The notes under the pieces are model-generated. The model was not told the DNA's origin. It was given only the letters and a program-made list of their open reading frames with translations, and searched no databases. Positions 55,684-64,000 of a DNA stretch of 64,000 bases are shown piece by piece (the stretch's first letter is position 1; the number at the start of each line of letters is the position of its first letter). This DNA is from Allocoprococcus comes (GTDB taxonomy: Bacteria; Bacillota; Clostridia; Lachnospirales; Lachnospiraceae), in contig NZ_JAAIMM010000002.1 in NCBI RefSeq assembly GCF_013300725.1, positions 62,001 through 126,000 of the forward strand, given 5' to 3'. The translations under genes were made by a program, and so were the position numbers.

Positions 55684-56367
55684 CTACTTTTCCTTAAGCA
55701 GCTTCTGCTCTGCGAGTGATACATAGCAGTTATCACCAATAATGATATGATCCAGAAGTTCAATTCCAAGAAGACTTCCGCCCTCCCGGATGCGCTGCGT
55801 CACAAGAATGTCTTCCCTGCTCGGCATCGGATCACCACTTGGATGATTGTGCAACAGTATAATATAGACTGCGTTCTTTTGCAATGCCTCTATAAAGAGT
55901 TCTCTCGGAGAAATTACGGACATATTCACTGTCCCTCTCGAAATTTCACTTTCTCCGATCAGCCTGGAACGCGTATTCAGCATCAGCAGTTTCAAATGCT
56001 CCTGCCTGTAATAGCGCATATCTTCCATATAATATGCTGCAATTGTATCCGGTCTTGAAAAATCCAGATCTTCTCTGGCCGAAAGCTGGGACATTCTCTT
56101 GGAAAGCTCACAAAGGCATAAAATCTGAATAGCCTTTACTCTTCCGATTCCACTGATTTTCAGCAGTTCTTCTTTTGTCCAGCTTTGAAGATGGGCTTTG
56201 GTTTGTGGCTGTGTACCTTCTCCAGGATAAAAAAGCTTCCTGGCAAGATCCAGTGCACTCTCTCCCTTTGTTCCAGTCCTTAACAGAACAGCGAGCAATT
56301 CAATATCTGTTAAACTGCCCGCCCCAAAACGTTCACATTTTTCATATGGCCGCTCTTCTGATAACAT
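55684..56367 (-). CDS. radC: RadC-family JAB/MPN-domain protein
   Basis: The 227-residue protein has an N-terminal helix-hairpin-helix region (ELLKISGIGRVKAIQ near 66-80) and a C-terminal JAMM metal motif HNHPSGDPMPSRED near 172-185. Once thought a DNA repair protein, its function is not settled. The ATG at 56367 has a weak ribosome site but an in-frame stop lies just upstream, so no longer start is possible. It precedes mreB. Confidence 0.93.
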   Translation of the reverse strand: MLSEERPYEKCERFGAGSLTDIELLAVLLRTGTKGESALDLARKLFYPGEGTQPQTKAHLQSWTKEELLKISGIGRVKAIQILCLCELSKRMSQLSAREDLDFSRPDTIAAYYMEDMRYYRQEHLKLLMLNTRSRLIGESEISRGTVNMSVISPRELFIEALQKNAVYIILLHNHPSGDPMPSREDILVTQRIREGGSLLGIELLDHIIIGDNCYVSLAEQKLLKEK

Positions 56368-56460
56368 TTCTCAAATGGTATTTTTTTGATTCATCCTTTT
56401 GCAGGATTTGTTGATTCACACCAGACTCTCCACCCTTGTATATGGGATGCTTTATACATC

Positions 56461-56721
56461 CTATAAGAAACGATAAATGAATATGGAGATAATCACTCCA
56501 ATAATGCTTGCGATCGTGATCTTAATCGTAAGACCAAACGTAATAACGACAAGTCCGAGGTTCAAAACAATCGGTGTCTCTACCCCGAAAGTCTGTCCAT
56601 AAGAAAGCCAGCTAAGTGCTGGAACCCCTTCTGCAAGCACACCGATAAAGCCACCCAGAACAATCCCTGCCAGAATCAGCAAAAATAAAGCCCAGGCATT
56701 CTTACTTCCGGCTCCTCTCAT
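56461..56721 (-). CDS. DUF4321 small membrane protein
   Basis: The 86-residue protein has two membrane segments (ALFLLILAGIVLGGFIGVL and a C-terminal one ending IISIFIYRFL). It matches the DUF4321 family, found near shape-determining genes in Clostridia, with unknown function. GAGGAGG upstream. Confidence 0.85.
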   Translation of the reverse strand: MRGAGSKNAWALFLLILAGIVLGGFIGVLAEGVPALSWLSYGQTFGVETPIVLNLGLVVITFGLTIKITIASIIGVIISIFIYRFL

Positions 56722-56826
56722 CTGTACTCCTCCTCTTTTGAATCACAAACTGGTATCATTTTAGCATATTTTAAAAAACGTGTATAGACTTTTTAAATAT
56801 TATTTTTTTCTTAACACAGCTGTTTT

Positions 56827-58479
56827 CTATAAAAACGGTGCATATTTTTGTCGAATTTTTTCTGCGATTTTAATACCGTCTGCTGCCGCCGATGTAATCC
56901 CGCCGGCATATCCTGCGCCCTCTCCGCAAGGATAAAGTCCTCCAATCACGCTTTCCAGCGAATGATTATCTCTTACGATCCGTACCGGCGAAGAGGTTCT
57001 GCTCTCCACTCCGGAAAGAATGGAAAGAGGATGCGAAAATCCTCGAATTTTCTTGTTAAAATCTTCCATCCCGTCCACCAGCGCGCTACCGATCTTTGCC
57101 GGAAAAATCCCCGCCAGGTCTGTCTCTTCATACGCACCCTTCATACATGGCTCATGCCCCTGATACCAGACCTCTGCATCAGTCTTTTCCTTTTCTTTTC
57201 CGGTCACACTCCGGTAAAAATCCCCGTATCTCTGTACCGGGATTTTTCCTTTTCCTGCTTCGTAAGCTGCCTTTTCCAGTTCTCTCTGGAATGCAATTCC
57301 GGCAAGGGGATGGTCGCTTTCAAAATCCTCCGGTGTAACCGTCACAACGATTGCACTGTTGGCATTGCGGCTGTCACGGGCATGATAGCTCATTCCGTTG
57401 ACCGCAAGATATCCCTCCTCCGAAGACGCATTAACCACATAGCCTCCCGGACACATACAGAACGAGTATACACCCCTTCCATCCGGCAGTTTTGCAGTCA
57501 GCTTATAGGCTGCCGCCGGAAGAGATGCATTTGCATCCCCATACTGGGAATGATTGATCAGCTCCTGCGGGTGTTCTGCGCGAACACCAACTGCAAAGGA
57601 TTTTGCCTCCATCGGAACCTTTTTCCCGAAGAGCATCGCAAAGGTCTCCCGCGCACTGTGTCCCGGTGCCAGAACCAGCGTCTCCGTCTGTATTTCTTCT
57701 TTTTCTTTTTTCAGAAGATCTTCATATATGATCCCTCTGATCCGCCTTGTATCTTCTGTAAAAAGAATCTCTGTCATCTGTGTATGAAAATGGATTTCAC
57801 CACCCCACACAAGGATTCTCTCACGCATATTTCTGATCACAGTCTGTAGAATATCCGTTCCGATGTGTGGTTTATTCACATAAAGAATGTCTTTTGGGGC
57901 TCCGTTTTCCACGAAAATCTCCAGCACCTTACGATTGCGCCCCACCGGATCCTTGATCAGTGTATTTAGTTTTCCGTCTGAAAACGTCCCTGCTCCGCCT
58001 TCTCCAAACTGCACATTAGAATCCGGTTTCAGTACCCCCGTCTTCCAGAACTCCTCAACATCTTTCTGTCGTTCTTCCACCGGTGCTCCCTGTTCCAGAA
58101 GAAACGGCCGATATCCATATTCTGCAAGAAAATATGCACAGAAAAGTCCGGCAGGGCCGCATCCGACAACCACCGGACGTGACTTCAATTTTTCGTTGCC
58201 TCCTGCCGGAAAAATATATGGCATTGCTTCATGGAGTTGCACATTGCCCACACGCTTTTTTCGGGTAAGCATCTTCAAGAGCTGCTTTTCATTGTCCGCT
58301 TTTACATCCACAGTATAGACATAGAACAGCTCCGGCTTCTTTCTGGCATCCAGAGACTGCTTGATAATCTCATAGCTCTGAACCTCTTCTGTCCTGCACA
58401 TCAGTGTGTGCACAATCTTTTTCTTCAAATCCTCTTCCGTATGCGTAACCGGAAGCTTCAGCTGACTGATTCTAAGCAT
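56827..58479 (-). CDS. FAD-dependent oxidoreductase of unknown substrate
   Basis: The 550-residue protein has an FAD-binding GxGxxG-type loop VVVGCGPAGLFCAYFLAEYG near 105-124 and a late GGxxYAGGI-type motif (EGAGYAGGITSAAADGI) near the C-terminal end. An N-terminal about 90-residue domain precedes the FAD fold. The start at 58479 is preferred to 58551, which would overlap the next FAD gene. Overlaps the BaiN-like gene by 8 bases. Confidence 0.85.
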   Translation of the reverse strand: MLRISQLKLPVTHTEEDLKKKIVHTLMCRTEEVQSYEIIKQSLDARKKPELFYVYTVDVKADNEKQLLKMLTRKKRVGNVQLHEAMPYIFPAGGNEKLKSRPVVVGCGPAGLFCAYFLAEYGYRPFLLEQGAPVEERQKDVEEFWKTGVLKPDSNVQFGEGGAGTFSDGKLNTLIKDPVGRNRKVLEIFVENGAPKDILYVNKPHIGTDILQTVIRNMRERILVWGGEIHFHTQMTEILFTEDTRRIRGIIYEDLLKKEKEEIQTETLVLAPGHSARETFAMLFGKKVPMEAKSFAVGVRAEHPQELINHSQYGDANASLPAAAYKLTAKLPDGRGVYSFCMCPGGYVVNASSEEGYLAVNGMSYHARDSRNANSAIVVTVTPEDFESDHPLAGIAFQRELEKAAYEAGKGKIPVQRYGDFYRSVTGKEKEKTDAEVWYQGHEPCMKGAYEETDLAGIFPAKIGSALVDGMEDFNKKIRGFSHPLSILSGVESRTSSPVRIVRDNHSLESVIGGLYPCGEGAGYAGGITSAAADGIKIAEKIRQKYAPFL

Positions 58480-59707
58480 TTGCCGCTCCTTTCCCTGCCA
58501 GATAACCACTGGTCCATGCCCACTGCAGATTGTAACCTCCGCAGATTCCATCTACATCTAGAATTTCTCCCGCAAAATAAAGTCCTTTTACAAGCTCCGA
58601 CTCCATCGTGTCCGGATCAATTTCTCTTGTATCTACACCGCCTGCACAGATCTGCGCCTGTTCAAACGGATTTGTCTTATCAATATAAGTCCGGAAATGC
58701 TTACAGATCCGGCAAAGTCTTTCCAGATTCTCTTCACTAAGGTCATGCACCGGCATTGTTCCCGAAATTCCAATTCTCTTCAGAAGTGCACCGGCAAGCT
58801 TTTTGTGGAACAACCCATTAAAATACTGTTCCATCACAAGACCATCCAGCCTTATCCTTCGTTCCTTTAACATCTGCAAAAATTCTATATCTCCAAAATC
58901 CGGCATAAAATCCAGCTCTGCAAAAACTTCTTTCTTTTCATACAGACCTCTCGCCGCATAACGGCTGATCTGAAAGACCGGTATCCCGGAAATACCATAA
59001 TCTGTAAGCTGTAGCTCGCCGATATCGGAAGCCTTTTCTGTCCCGTCGATAAAAACCGTTACTTTTCCATGAGTACGCACGCCTGCAACCTGCCGGTACA
59101 GCTTTTCCCTGCAACGGAGCTGTACCAGAGCCGGGACAACCGGAACCAGTTTATGTCCCAGCATTTTTGCCAGGTCATACCCACTTCCGTCACTTCCAAG
59201 CTTTGCAGCTGCCTTCGATCCGGTCGCAAGGATCACAGCCTCACCGGAAATCATTCCTTTTTTTCCGTCTTTTGAAAAACTGATCTGAAAACCGTTTTTC
59301 TTTGGTATGATCCCAAATACGCGTACTCCGGTATGAATCCGGATCTTTGCCAGTTCCAGCGCAGACTCCAGTGCTTCCCTCACTGCCGAGGCCTGTTCGG
59401 ACCAGGGATACAGATAGCCATTTTTATCCTTCGGATAAATTCCAAGATTTTCAAAAAAAGACGTTGTCTCAGGCTCTGAAAATTTTCCGATTGATTTCCA
59501 TGCAAATCCGCTATTGTCGCTTCGATAGCAGGATGGATCCTGAAAGCGATTGGTAAAGTTGCATCTGCCATTACCCGTTGACAGTATTTTTCTGCCAATC
59601 ATTTCATTCTGTTCCAGAAGCAGTACATCTGCACCATTCTGTGCCGCCGTAAGTGCAGCCATACTGCCAGCTGCTCCGCCGCCGATGATGATGACTCTTT
59701 TTTTCAT
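58472..59707 (-). CDS. NAD(P)/FAD-dependent oxidoreductase, HI0933/BaiN-like
   Basis: The 411-residue flavoprotein begins VIIIGGGAAGSMAALTAAQNGA and ends with the family GGYNLQWAWTSGYLAGKGA. Members include the aminoacetone oxidase family and BaiN, an enzyme of bile acid 7-dehydroxylation, but most are of unknown substrate. No other bai genes are visible, so bile acid activity should not be assumed. Two bases separate it from the ynbB-like gene. Confidence 0.88.
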   Translation of the reverse strand: MKKRVIIIGGGAAGSMAALTAAQNGADVLLLEQNEMIGRKILSTGNGRCNFTNRFQDPSCYRSDNSGFAWKSIGKFSEPETTSFFENLGIYPKDKNGYLYPWSEQASAVREALESALELAKIRIHTGVRVFGIIPKKNGFQISFSKDGKKGMISGEAVILATGSKAAAKLGSDGSGYDLAKMLGHKLVPVVPALVQLRCREKLYRQVAGVRTHGKVTVFIDGTEKASDIGELQLTDYGISGIPVFQISRYAARGLYEKKEVFAELDFMPDFGDIEFLQMLKERRIRLDGLVMEQYFNGLFHKKLAGALLKRIGISGTMPVHDLSEENLERLCRICKHFRTYIDKTNPFEQAQICAGGVDTREIDPDTMESELVKGLYFAGEILDVDGICGGYNLQWAWTSGYLAGKGAANA

Positions 59708-59708
59708 T

Positions 59709-61004
59709 CTATAATTCCTTTACAATTCCTTTTTCATATAACTTCTGAAGAGACATTAAAATACCAAGTTTTGCATGCGCCCAGGTAAGGCCTCCCTGGA
59801 AATATACTGCATACGGTTCTTTGATCGGTCCATCTGCACTCAGTTCGATGGACGAGCCCTGTACAAATGCCCCTGCCGCCATAATCACATCACTGTCGTA
59901 TCCCGGCATTGCCCACGGTTCCGGTGTTACATAACTGTCAACCGGTGCCGCCGCCTGGATTCCCTGGCAGAATGCGATTACACCTTCCGCACTTCCAAGT
60001 GTTACTGCCTGAATGATATCGTGGCGTTCCTCTTTTCCGTCCGGTACAACTGCATAACCAAGCTTTTCATATACATTCGCCGCAAAAATAGCTCCTTTTA
60101 ATGCACCTGCAACAACCGTCGGTGCAAGAAAAAGTCCCTGATAGAATGACTGCATCACACCAAGAGAAGCCCCCACTTCTTTTCCAAGTCCCGGAGAAGT
60201 CAGGCGGTAAGCACACTGCTCGATCAGATCCTTTCTTCCAGCCACATAGCCACCGATCGGGGCAAGTCCGCCACCCGGATTCTTGATCAGAGAACCGACA
60301 ACCAGATCCGCACCCACGTCACTTGGCTCCTTTTCTTCTACGAATTCACCATAGCAGTTATCCACCATACAGATGACTTCCGGTTTGATCTTCTTGACAA
60401 ATGCGATTGCTTCCCCAATCTGATCCACAGAAAAACTCGGTCTTGTCTGATATCCTTTGGAACGCTGAATCGTGATCAGCTTTGTTTTCTCACCAATCGC
60501 TTTTTCAATCGAATCAAAGTCAAAGCTTCCGTCCGGCAGCAGGTCCACCTGATTATAGATTACTCCATATTCTGCAAGGGAACCTGTGGATGGGCGGATT
60601 CCAATGACCTCTTCCAGTGTGTCATACGGCTTTCCTGCGATGGAAAGCAGTTCATCACCAGGTCTTAAATTTGCAGAAAGCGTTAAAGCAAGCGCATGGG
60701 TTCCGCAGGTAATCTGTGGTCTTACCAGTGCATCTTCGGTATGAAAAACATTCGCATACACCTTTTCCAGCGTATCTCTTCCGAAATCATTGTATCCATA
60801 GCCGGATGCATAGTTGAAGCATTCTGCATTTACTCTTGCTTCCTGCATGGCATGAATGACCTTCAGCTGGTTCAACTCTGCCATCTTATCGATCTTATCA
60901 AAACGTTCTTTCAGTGATTTTTCAATTTGTTCTCCAAATGCATGAACTTCCGGTGAAATTCCGGTCTGTCCATATAATTTCTGTATTTTCTGACTGATAT
61001 CCAT
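59709..61004 (-). CDS. PLP-dependent methionine gamma-lyase family protein, YnbB-like
   Basis: The 431-residue protein is of PLP fold type I with a Schiff-base Lys in VVGSLIKNPGGGLAP near 237 and the cofactor contacts in TCGTHALALTL. In Bacillus, ynbB lies next to hfq/miaA as here; it has been called an aluminium-resistance protein. The substrate is not established. It overlaps miaA by one base (ATGA-type). Confidence 0.88.
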   Translation of the reverse strand: MDISQKIQKLYGQTGISPEVHAFGEQIEKSLKERFDKIDKMAELNQLKVIHAMQEARVNAECFNYASGYGYNDFGRDTLEKVYANVFHTEDALVRPQITCGTHALALTLSANLRPGDELLSIAGKPYDTLEEVIGIRPSTGSLAEYGVIYNQVDLLPDGSFDFDSIEKAIGEKTKLITIQRSKGYQTRPSFSVDQIGEAIAFVKKIKPEVICMVDNCYGEFVEEKEPSDVGADLVVGSLIKNPGGGLAPIGGYVAGRKDLIEQCAYRLTSPGLGKEVGASLGVMQSFYQGLFLAPTVVAGALKGAIFAANVYEKLGYAVVPDGKEERHDIIQAVTLGSAEGVIAFCQGIQAAAPVDSYVTPEPWAMPGYDSDVIMAAGAFVQGSSIELSADGPIKEPYAVYFQGGLTWAHAKLGILMSLQKLYEKGIVKEL

Positions 61005-61969
61005 TAGTCTGTAATCTCCTTTTCTTTCAATATCGCAAGCATTGCCTGCAAAATCTTCTCTTCATCGTATCCGAATTCCTCTTTCTGGATCCAGTTCACA
61101 TCCCGCTCTCTGCGGAACCAGGTCAACTGGCGTTTTGCGAAATGACGGGTATCCCTTTTCAGGATCGTTACCGCTTCTTCAAGTGAATCCTTTCCATCCA
61201 GATAATCCAGGATTTCCTTATATCCAAGTCCCTGCATTGAAACCATTTCCCTTGTGCATCCTCTGGCCTTTAAAGCAGCCACCTCTTCTACCAGTCCCTG
61301 CTCCACCATCAGATCCACACGTTGGTCAATTCTTTCATACAAATGACTCCTTACATCATTCAACACAAAATATGCAAACTGATATGGGGATTTTTTCTCC
61401 CGTTCTGTCTCATTATGCTCTGAAATCTGCATTCCTGTCTCATGATAATATTCCAGAGCCCGAATCACCCGTTTTACGTTATTGGCATGAATTGCATCGG
61501 CTGATTTCGAATCTACTTCCCGAAGCCGGTCATGAAGTGCCTGCACTCCCTGCTCCTTGGCATATATTTCCAGTTTTCTTCGGTATTCCGTATTTTCTTC
61601 CCCTTTTTCAAAATCAATATCATATAAAAGAGCCTGAATATAAAATCCCGTACCGCCAACTACGATTGGAATGTTCCCTCTTTCATAAATCCCTTCCATT
61701 GCTTCTTTTGCCATCTTTTGAAAAACAGCCACATTAAATTCCGCTTCAGGCTCCAGGACATCGATCAGATGGTGTTTCACACCATCCATCTCCTCCGGCA
61801 TGATCTTCGCCGAACCGATATCCATGTGCCGGTATACCTGCATCGAATCTGCCGAGATGATCTCTCCTCCAATTGCTTTTGCAAGACCGATCGACGCAGC
61901 CGTTTTCCCAACAGCAGTCGGCCCTGTCAGAATGATCAGCGGCTTTTTCTTTTCTGCTAACTGTGTCAT
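61004..61969 (-). CDS. miaA: tRNA dimethylallyltransferase MiaA
   Basis: The 321-residue protein has Walker A GPTAVGKTAASIG near 16-28, SADSMQVYRHMDIGSAK near 40-56 and the C-terminal FAKRQLTWFRRERDVNWI. It adds the dimethylallyl group to A37 of tRNAs that read UNN codons. It is 10 bases after mutL, the typical mutSL-miaA order. Confidence 0.97.
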   Translation of the reverse strand: MTQLAEKKKPLIILTGPTAVGKTAASIGLAKAIGGEIISADSMQVYRHMDIGSAKIMPEEMDGVKHHLIDVLEPEAEFNVAVFQKMAKEAMEGIYERGNIPIVVGGTGFYIQALLYDIDFEKGEENTEYRRKLEIYAKEQGVQALHDRLREVDSKSADAIHANNVKRVIRALEYYHETGMQISEHNETEREKKSPYQFAYFVLNDVRSHLYERIDQRVDLMVEQGLVEEVAALKARGCTREMVSMQGLGYKEILDYLDGKDSLEEAVTILKRDTRHFAKRQLTWFRRERDVNWIQKEEFGYDEEKILQAMLAILKEKEITD

Positions 61970-61978
61970 TTTCTTCTC

Positions 61979-64000
61979 CTAAACAATACGCTTAAATTTC
62001 TTTTCTAACTCCCGCTTCGTCATTGCTATAATCGTTGGTCTGCCATGCGGACAATGATATGGGTTGTCAAGGGACAGGAGTTCATTGATCAGCTCATCCA
62101 TTTCCGCATAGGACAGCTTCATATTTCCTTTGACAGCTGCCTTACAGGACATGGACGCAATCTTTTCGTCAATTGATTCCGGCTCCAGACTGGTGGACAG
62201 ACCATCTGACAGGGAATCCAGCATTTCAAGAAGCAGTTCCTTTTTCGCAATTCCAAACAGGTTATCAGGAATTGCACGCACCGCATACTCATCACCGCCA
62301 AAAGGTTCAATCTCAAACCCGATTTCCGTAAAACGATCTTTAAAAGTCTCCAGCACATTGATTTCCTGCATGGAAAGACTCAGGATGATCGGTGGGCTCA
62401 AATATTGCGAAGTATACTCTCTCTTCTTCATTCCTGAAAGAGTCTTTTCATAAAGGACTCTTTCATGTGCGGCATGCTGATCAATAATATAGAGACTGTC
62501 GCGATATTGGATCAGCCAGTAGGTTTCAAAGACCTGTCCGATGATCCGGTATTCCTGTCTTGCCTCTTTCTTTAAAATCTGTTCTTCAAACAGGTTTAAT
62601 TGTTTTGGTTTTTCTGCTTTCAAATCCTCCAGGAACAGATCTGGCTCTGTTTTTTCTGGATCGCGCTCTGTTTTTTCTTCACTTTTATCAGAATACGCTC
62701 TGTTTTCTGTTCCTTCATTCCGGATATCTGCAGACGGATTTTCATCTAACGCAGCCATCTTTGACTCTTTGGCATCGATATCCTTCTCTTGTTCTTCTTT
62801 TGCTTCTGCAAGATGACCGGCATAAACCCGCTCCCTCATCTTCTGCATAAAATAATCCAGCTTTTTGTCACCGGTTGCGACTGTCTTTTCTGCATTCTTC
62901 TGTGTCTGAAGTTCCGCAGGCGGCATCTCTGACCGCGACCAGGATGCCGTCTGCCCTGAGCCCTCCTGGACGGAACTCTTTCCCACCTTAGGTGAAGTTC
63001 CACCTGTCCGATATGGATTCCCTGCATCTCTTATAACAGTTTTCTTTTCCTGTCTTTCCTCAGACATTCCCGGTACTTTGATCTCCGACATTTCTACTTC
63101 TGGGATCAGCTCCGGCTCATGCAGTCCCTTACTGATTGCCTCATAAAGCAGATTGTAAATCCCCTGCTGGTTGCTGAACCTGAGTTCCATCTTGGATGGA
63201 TGCACATTTACATCAATTTTTTCCGGATCGATCTCAATCCGGAATGCAACAAACGGATAACGATGCTGCATAGTAAAATCTTTGTATCCATCTTCAATCG
63301 CTTTTGCGAGAATGCTGTTCCTTACATAACGCCCGTTGACAAAATAATTTTCAAAATTACGGTTTCCACGGTTAATCACTGGCTTTCCCAGATATCCGGA
63401 CAACCTTACACCATCTTTTTCAAATTCCAGTGGGATCAGATTGTTCGCAATTTCCCGTCCGTAAATGTGGTAAATGACATCTTTCATTTTCCCGTTCCCG
63501 GAAGTATGCAGTTTTACCTGTCCATTGTTGATAAACCGGAAGGAAATATCCGGATGGGAAAGGGCAAGTCTGGTCAGCAGATCACTGATATGGCTTGCCT
63601 CTGTCATCGGCGTTTTCAGGAATTTGCGTCTGGCAGGTGTATTGAAAAACAGCTGACGCACCAGAAAAGTCGTTCCATCCGGCGCACCGGTATCCTCCGG
63701 CGTTCTTCCTTTTCCGCCCTCTATAATATATTTGGTTCCAAATACATCTTCTCTTGTCTTGGTAATCAGTTCTACCCTTGCAACTGCTGAAATACTTGAC
63801 AGCGCTTCTCCGCGGAATCCGAGTGATGACAAATGCATCAAATCCTCGGCACTGCGGATTTTACTGGTTGAATGACGCAGGAATGCATTTTCCACGTCCT
63901 GCTTTGCAATTCCACAACCATTATCCGTGATCCTCATCAAAGAGATCCCGCCCTCTTCGATTTCCACGGTCACTGCCGTAGAACCTGCGTCAATTGCGTT
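61979..64000 (-). CDS. mutL: DNA mismatch repair protein MutL (partial, N-terminus beyond window)
   Basis: The 673 visible residues begin at the GHKL N-box end (NAIDAGSTAVTVEI) and include DNGCGI and STSKIRSAEDL with the GFRGEAL motif. A long, low-complexity linker follows (about 340-450), then the C-terminal nuclease domain with DQHAAHERVLYE, SCKAAVKGN and CPHGRPT. Those motifs indicate an MutL with metal-dependent endonuclease activity, as in Gram-positives lacking MutH. About 40 residues at the N-terminus lie beyond base 64000. Confidence 0.97.
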   Translation of the reverse strand, partial: NAIDAGSTAVTVEIEEGGISLMRITDNGCGIAKQDVENAFLRHSTSKIRSAEDLMHLSSLGFRGEALSSISAVARVELITKTREDVFGTKYIIEGGKGRTPEDTGAPDGTTFLVRQLFFNTPARRKFLKTPMTEASHISDLLTRLALSHPDISFRFINNGQVKLHTSGNGKMKDVIYHIYGREIANNLIPLEFEKDGVRLSGYLGKPVINRGNRNFENYFVNGRYVRNSILAKAIEDGYKDFTMQHRYPFVAFRIEIDPEKIDVNVHPSKMELRFSNQQGIYNLLYEAISKGLHEPELIPEVEMSEIKVPGMSEERQEKKTVIRDAGNPYRTGGTSPKVGKSSVQEGSGQTASWSRSEMPPAELQTQKNAEKTVATGDKKLDYFMQKMRERVYAGHLAEAKEEQEKDIDAKESKMAALDENPSADIRNEGTENRAYSDKSEEKTERDPEKTEPDLFLEDLKAEKPKQLNLFEEQILKKEARQEYRIIGQVFETYWLIQYRDSLYIIDQHAAHERVLYEKTLSGMKKREYTSQYLSPPIILSLSMQEINVLETFKDRFTEIGFEIEPFGGDEYAVRAIPDNLFGIAKKELLLEMLDSLSDGLSTSLEPESIDEKIASMSCKAAVKGNMKLSYAEMDELINELLSLDNPYHCPHGRPTIIAMTKRELEKKFKRIV

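Noticed and set aside
56848-57849. Plus-strand 333-codon ORF over the FAD gene
   Set aside because: Shadow of the FAD-dependent gene; composition is Cys/His/Arg-rich and no motif is seen.
58472-59707. Bile acid 7-dehydroxylation (bai) gene
   Set aside because: The BaiN resemblance is only at family level and no other bai genes are present.
1-64000. CRISPR arrays, tRNA and rRNA genes
   Set aside because: I saw no regularly spaced repeats, cloverleaf with conserved TTCRANNC arm, or rRNA-like stretches; a scan by tRNAscan-SE would settle the tRNA point.

Overview
The window looks like a chromosome segment of a Gram-positive anaerobe of the class Clostridia, most likely a gut Lachnospiraceae (a Blautia, Dorea or Ruminococcus torques/gnavus-like genome). 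The grounds are the gene content and order: radC-mreBCD-PBP2-minCDE-rodA-mgsA, a ylmH-sepF-yggS-lspA-rluD group, a mutL-miaA-ynbB-like group, a lexA/yneA-like divergent pair and a XerS-like recombinase. This assignment rests on family recognition, not on a database search.

Region 1 (1 to about 15850) is the right-hand part of an integrative mobilizable or conjugative element. It begins with the end of a MobC-like gene and a frameshifted MobA/MobL relaxase. A dense, AT-rich defence island on the + strand follows, reading from one clear promoter (2168-2196): a Z1-domain superfamily II helicase-like ATPase, a GHKL (MutL/MORC-like) ATPase, two proteins of unrecognised family, a cytosine-C5 methyltransferase, a PD-(D/E)XK nuclease, a second C5 methyltransferase, an HNH nuclease, a small XRE-type protein and a Vsr-like nuclease. 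An Abi_2 (AbiD/F) HEPN protein follows, with a promoter-hairpins-terminator unit just downstream that resembles an AbiF-type small RNA. The last kilobase of the element holds a strong promoter, about 640 nt of highly structured, apparently untranslated RNA ending in an intrinsic terminator, and a 52-residue ORF.

Region 2 (15851-22290) is the disrupted target and its neighbours. A DEAH helicase with a DUF3427-like tail has lost everything upstream of its Walker A motif, exactly where the element ends. Downstream lie a Nudix hydrolase, a macrodomain-HTH fusion, a VWA protein, a possible gene remnant and an AAA-ATPase_like/PDDEXK_9 protein.

Region 3 (22464-35302) is ordinary accessory metabolism and regulation: a hybrid histidine kinase, a NifX-FKBP fusion, an unknown membrane protein, a LysR regulator divergent from a MATE transporter, an AlkD-like repair protein, a XerS-like recombinase, a Gfo/Idh/MocA oxidoreductase, a sodium-dependent transporter and an aldo/keto reductase.

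Region 4 (35563-64000) is core chromosome, nearly all on the minus strand. It holds the SOS pair yneA-like/lexA sharing a control region with five LexA-box-like sites, then pepV, dtd, a cytidylate-kinase-like gene, rluD, lspA, ylmH, sepF, yggS, an HlyD-like adaptor and a radical SAM gene. It continues with dacF-like, mgsA, rodA, minEDC, the PBP2 gene, mreDCB, radC, two FAD proteins, an ynbB-like PLP enzyme, miaA and mutL (cut by the window end). Together these cover elongation (Mre, RodA, PBP2), division-site choice and division (Min, SepF), peptidoglycan trimming, lipoprotein maturation and mismatch repair. I saw no rRNA, tRNA, CRISPR array or intact transposase.
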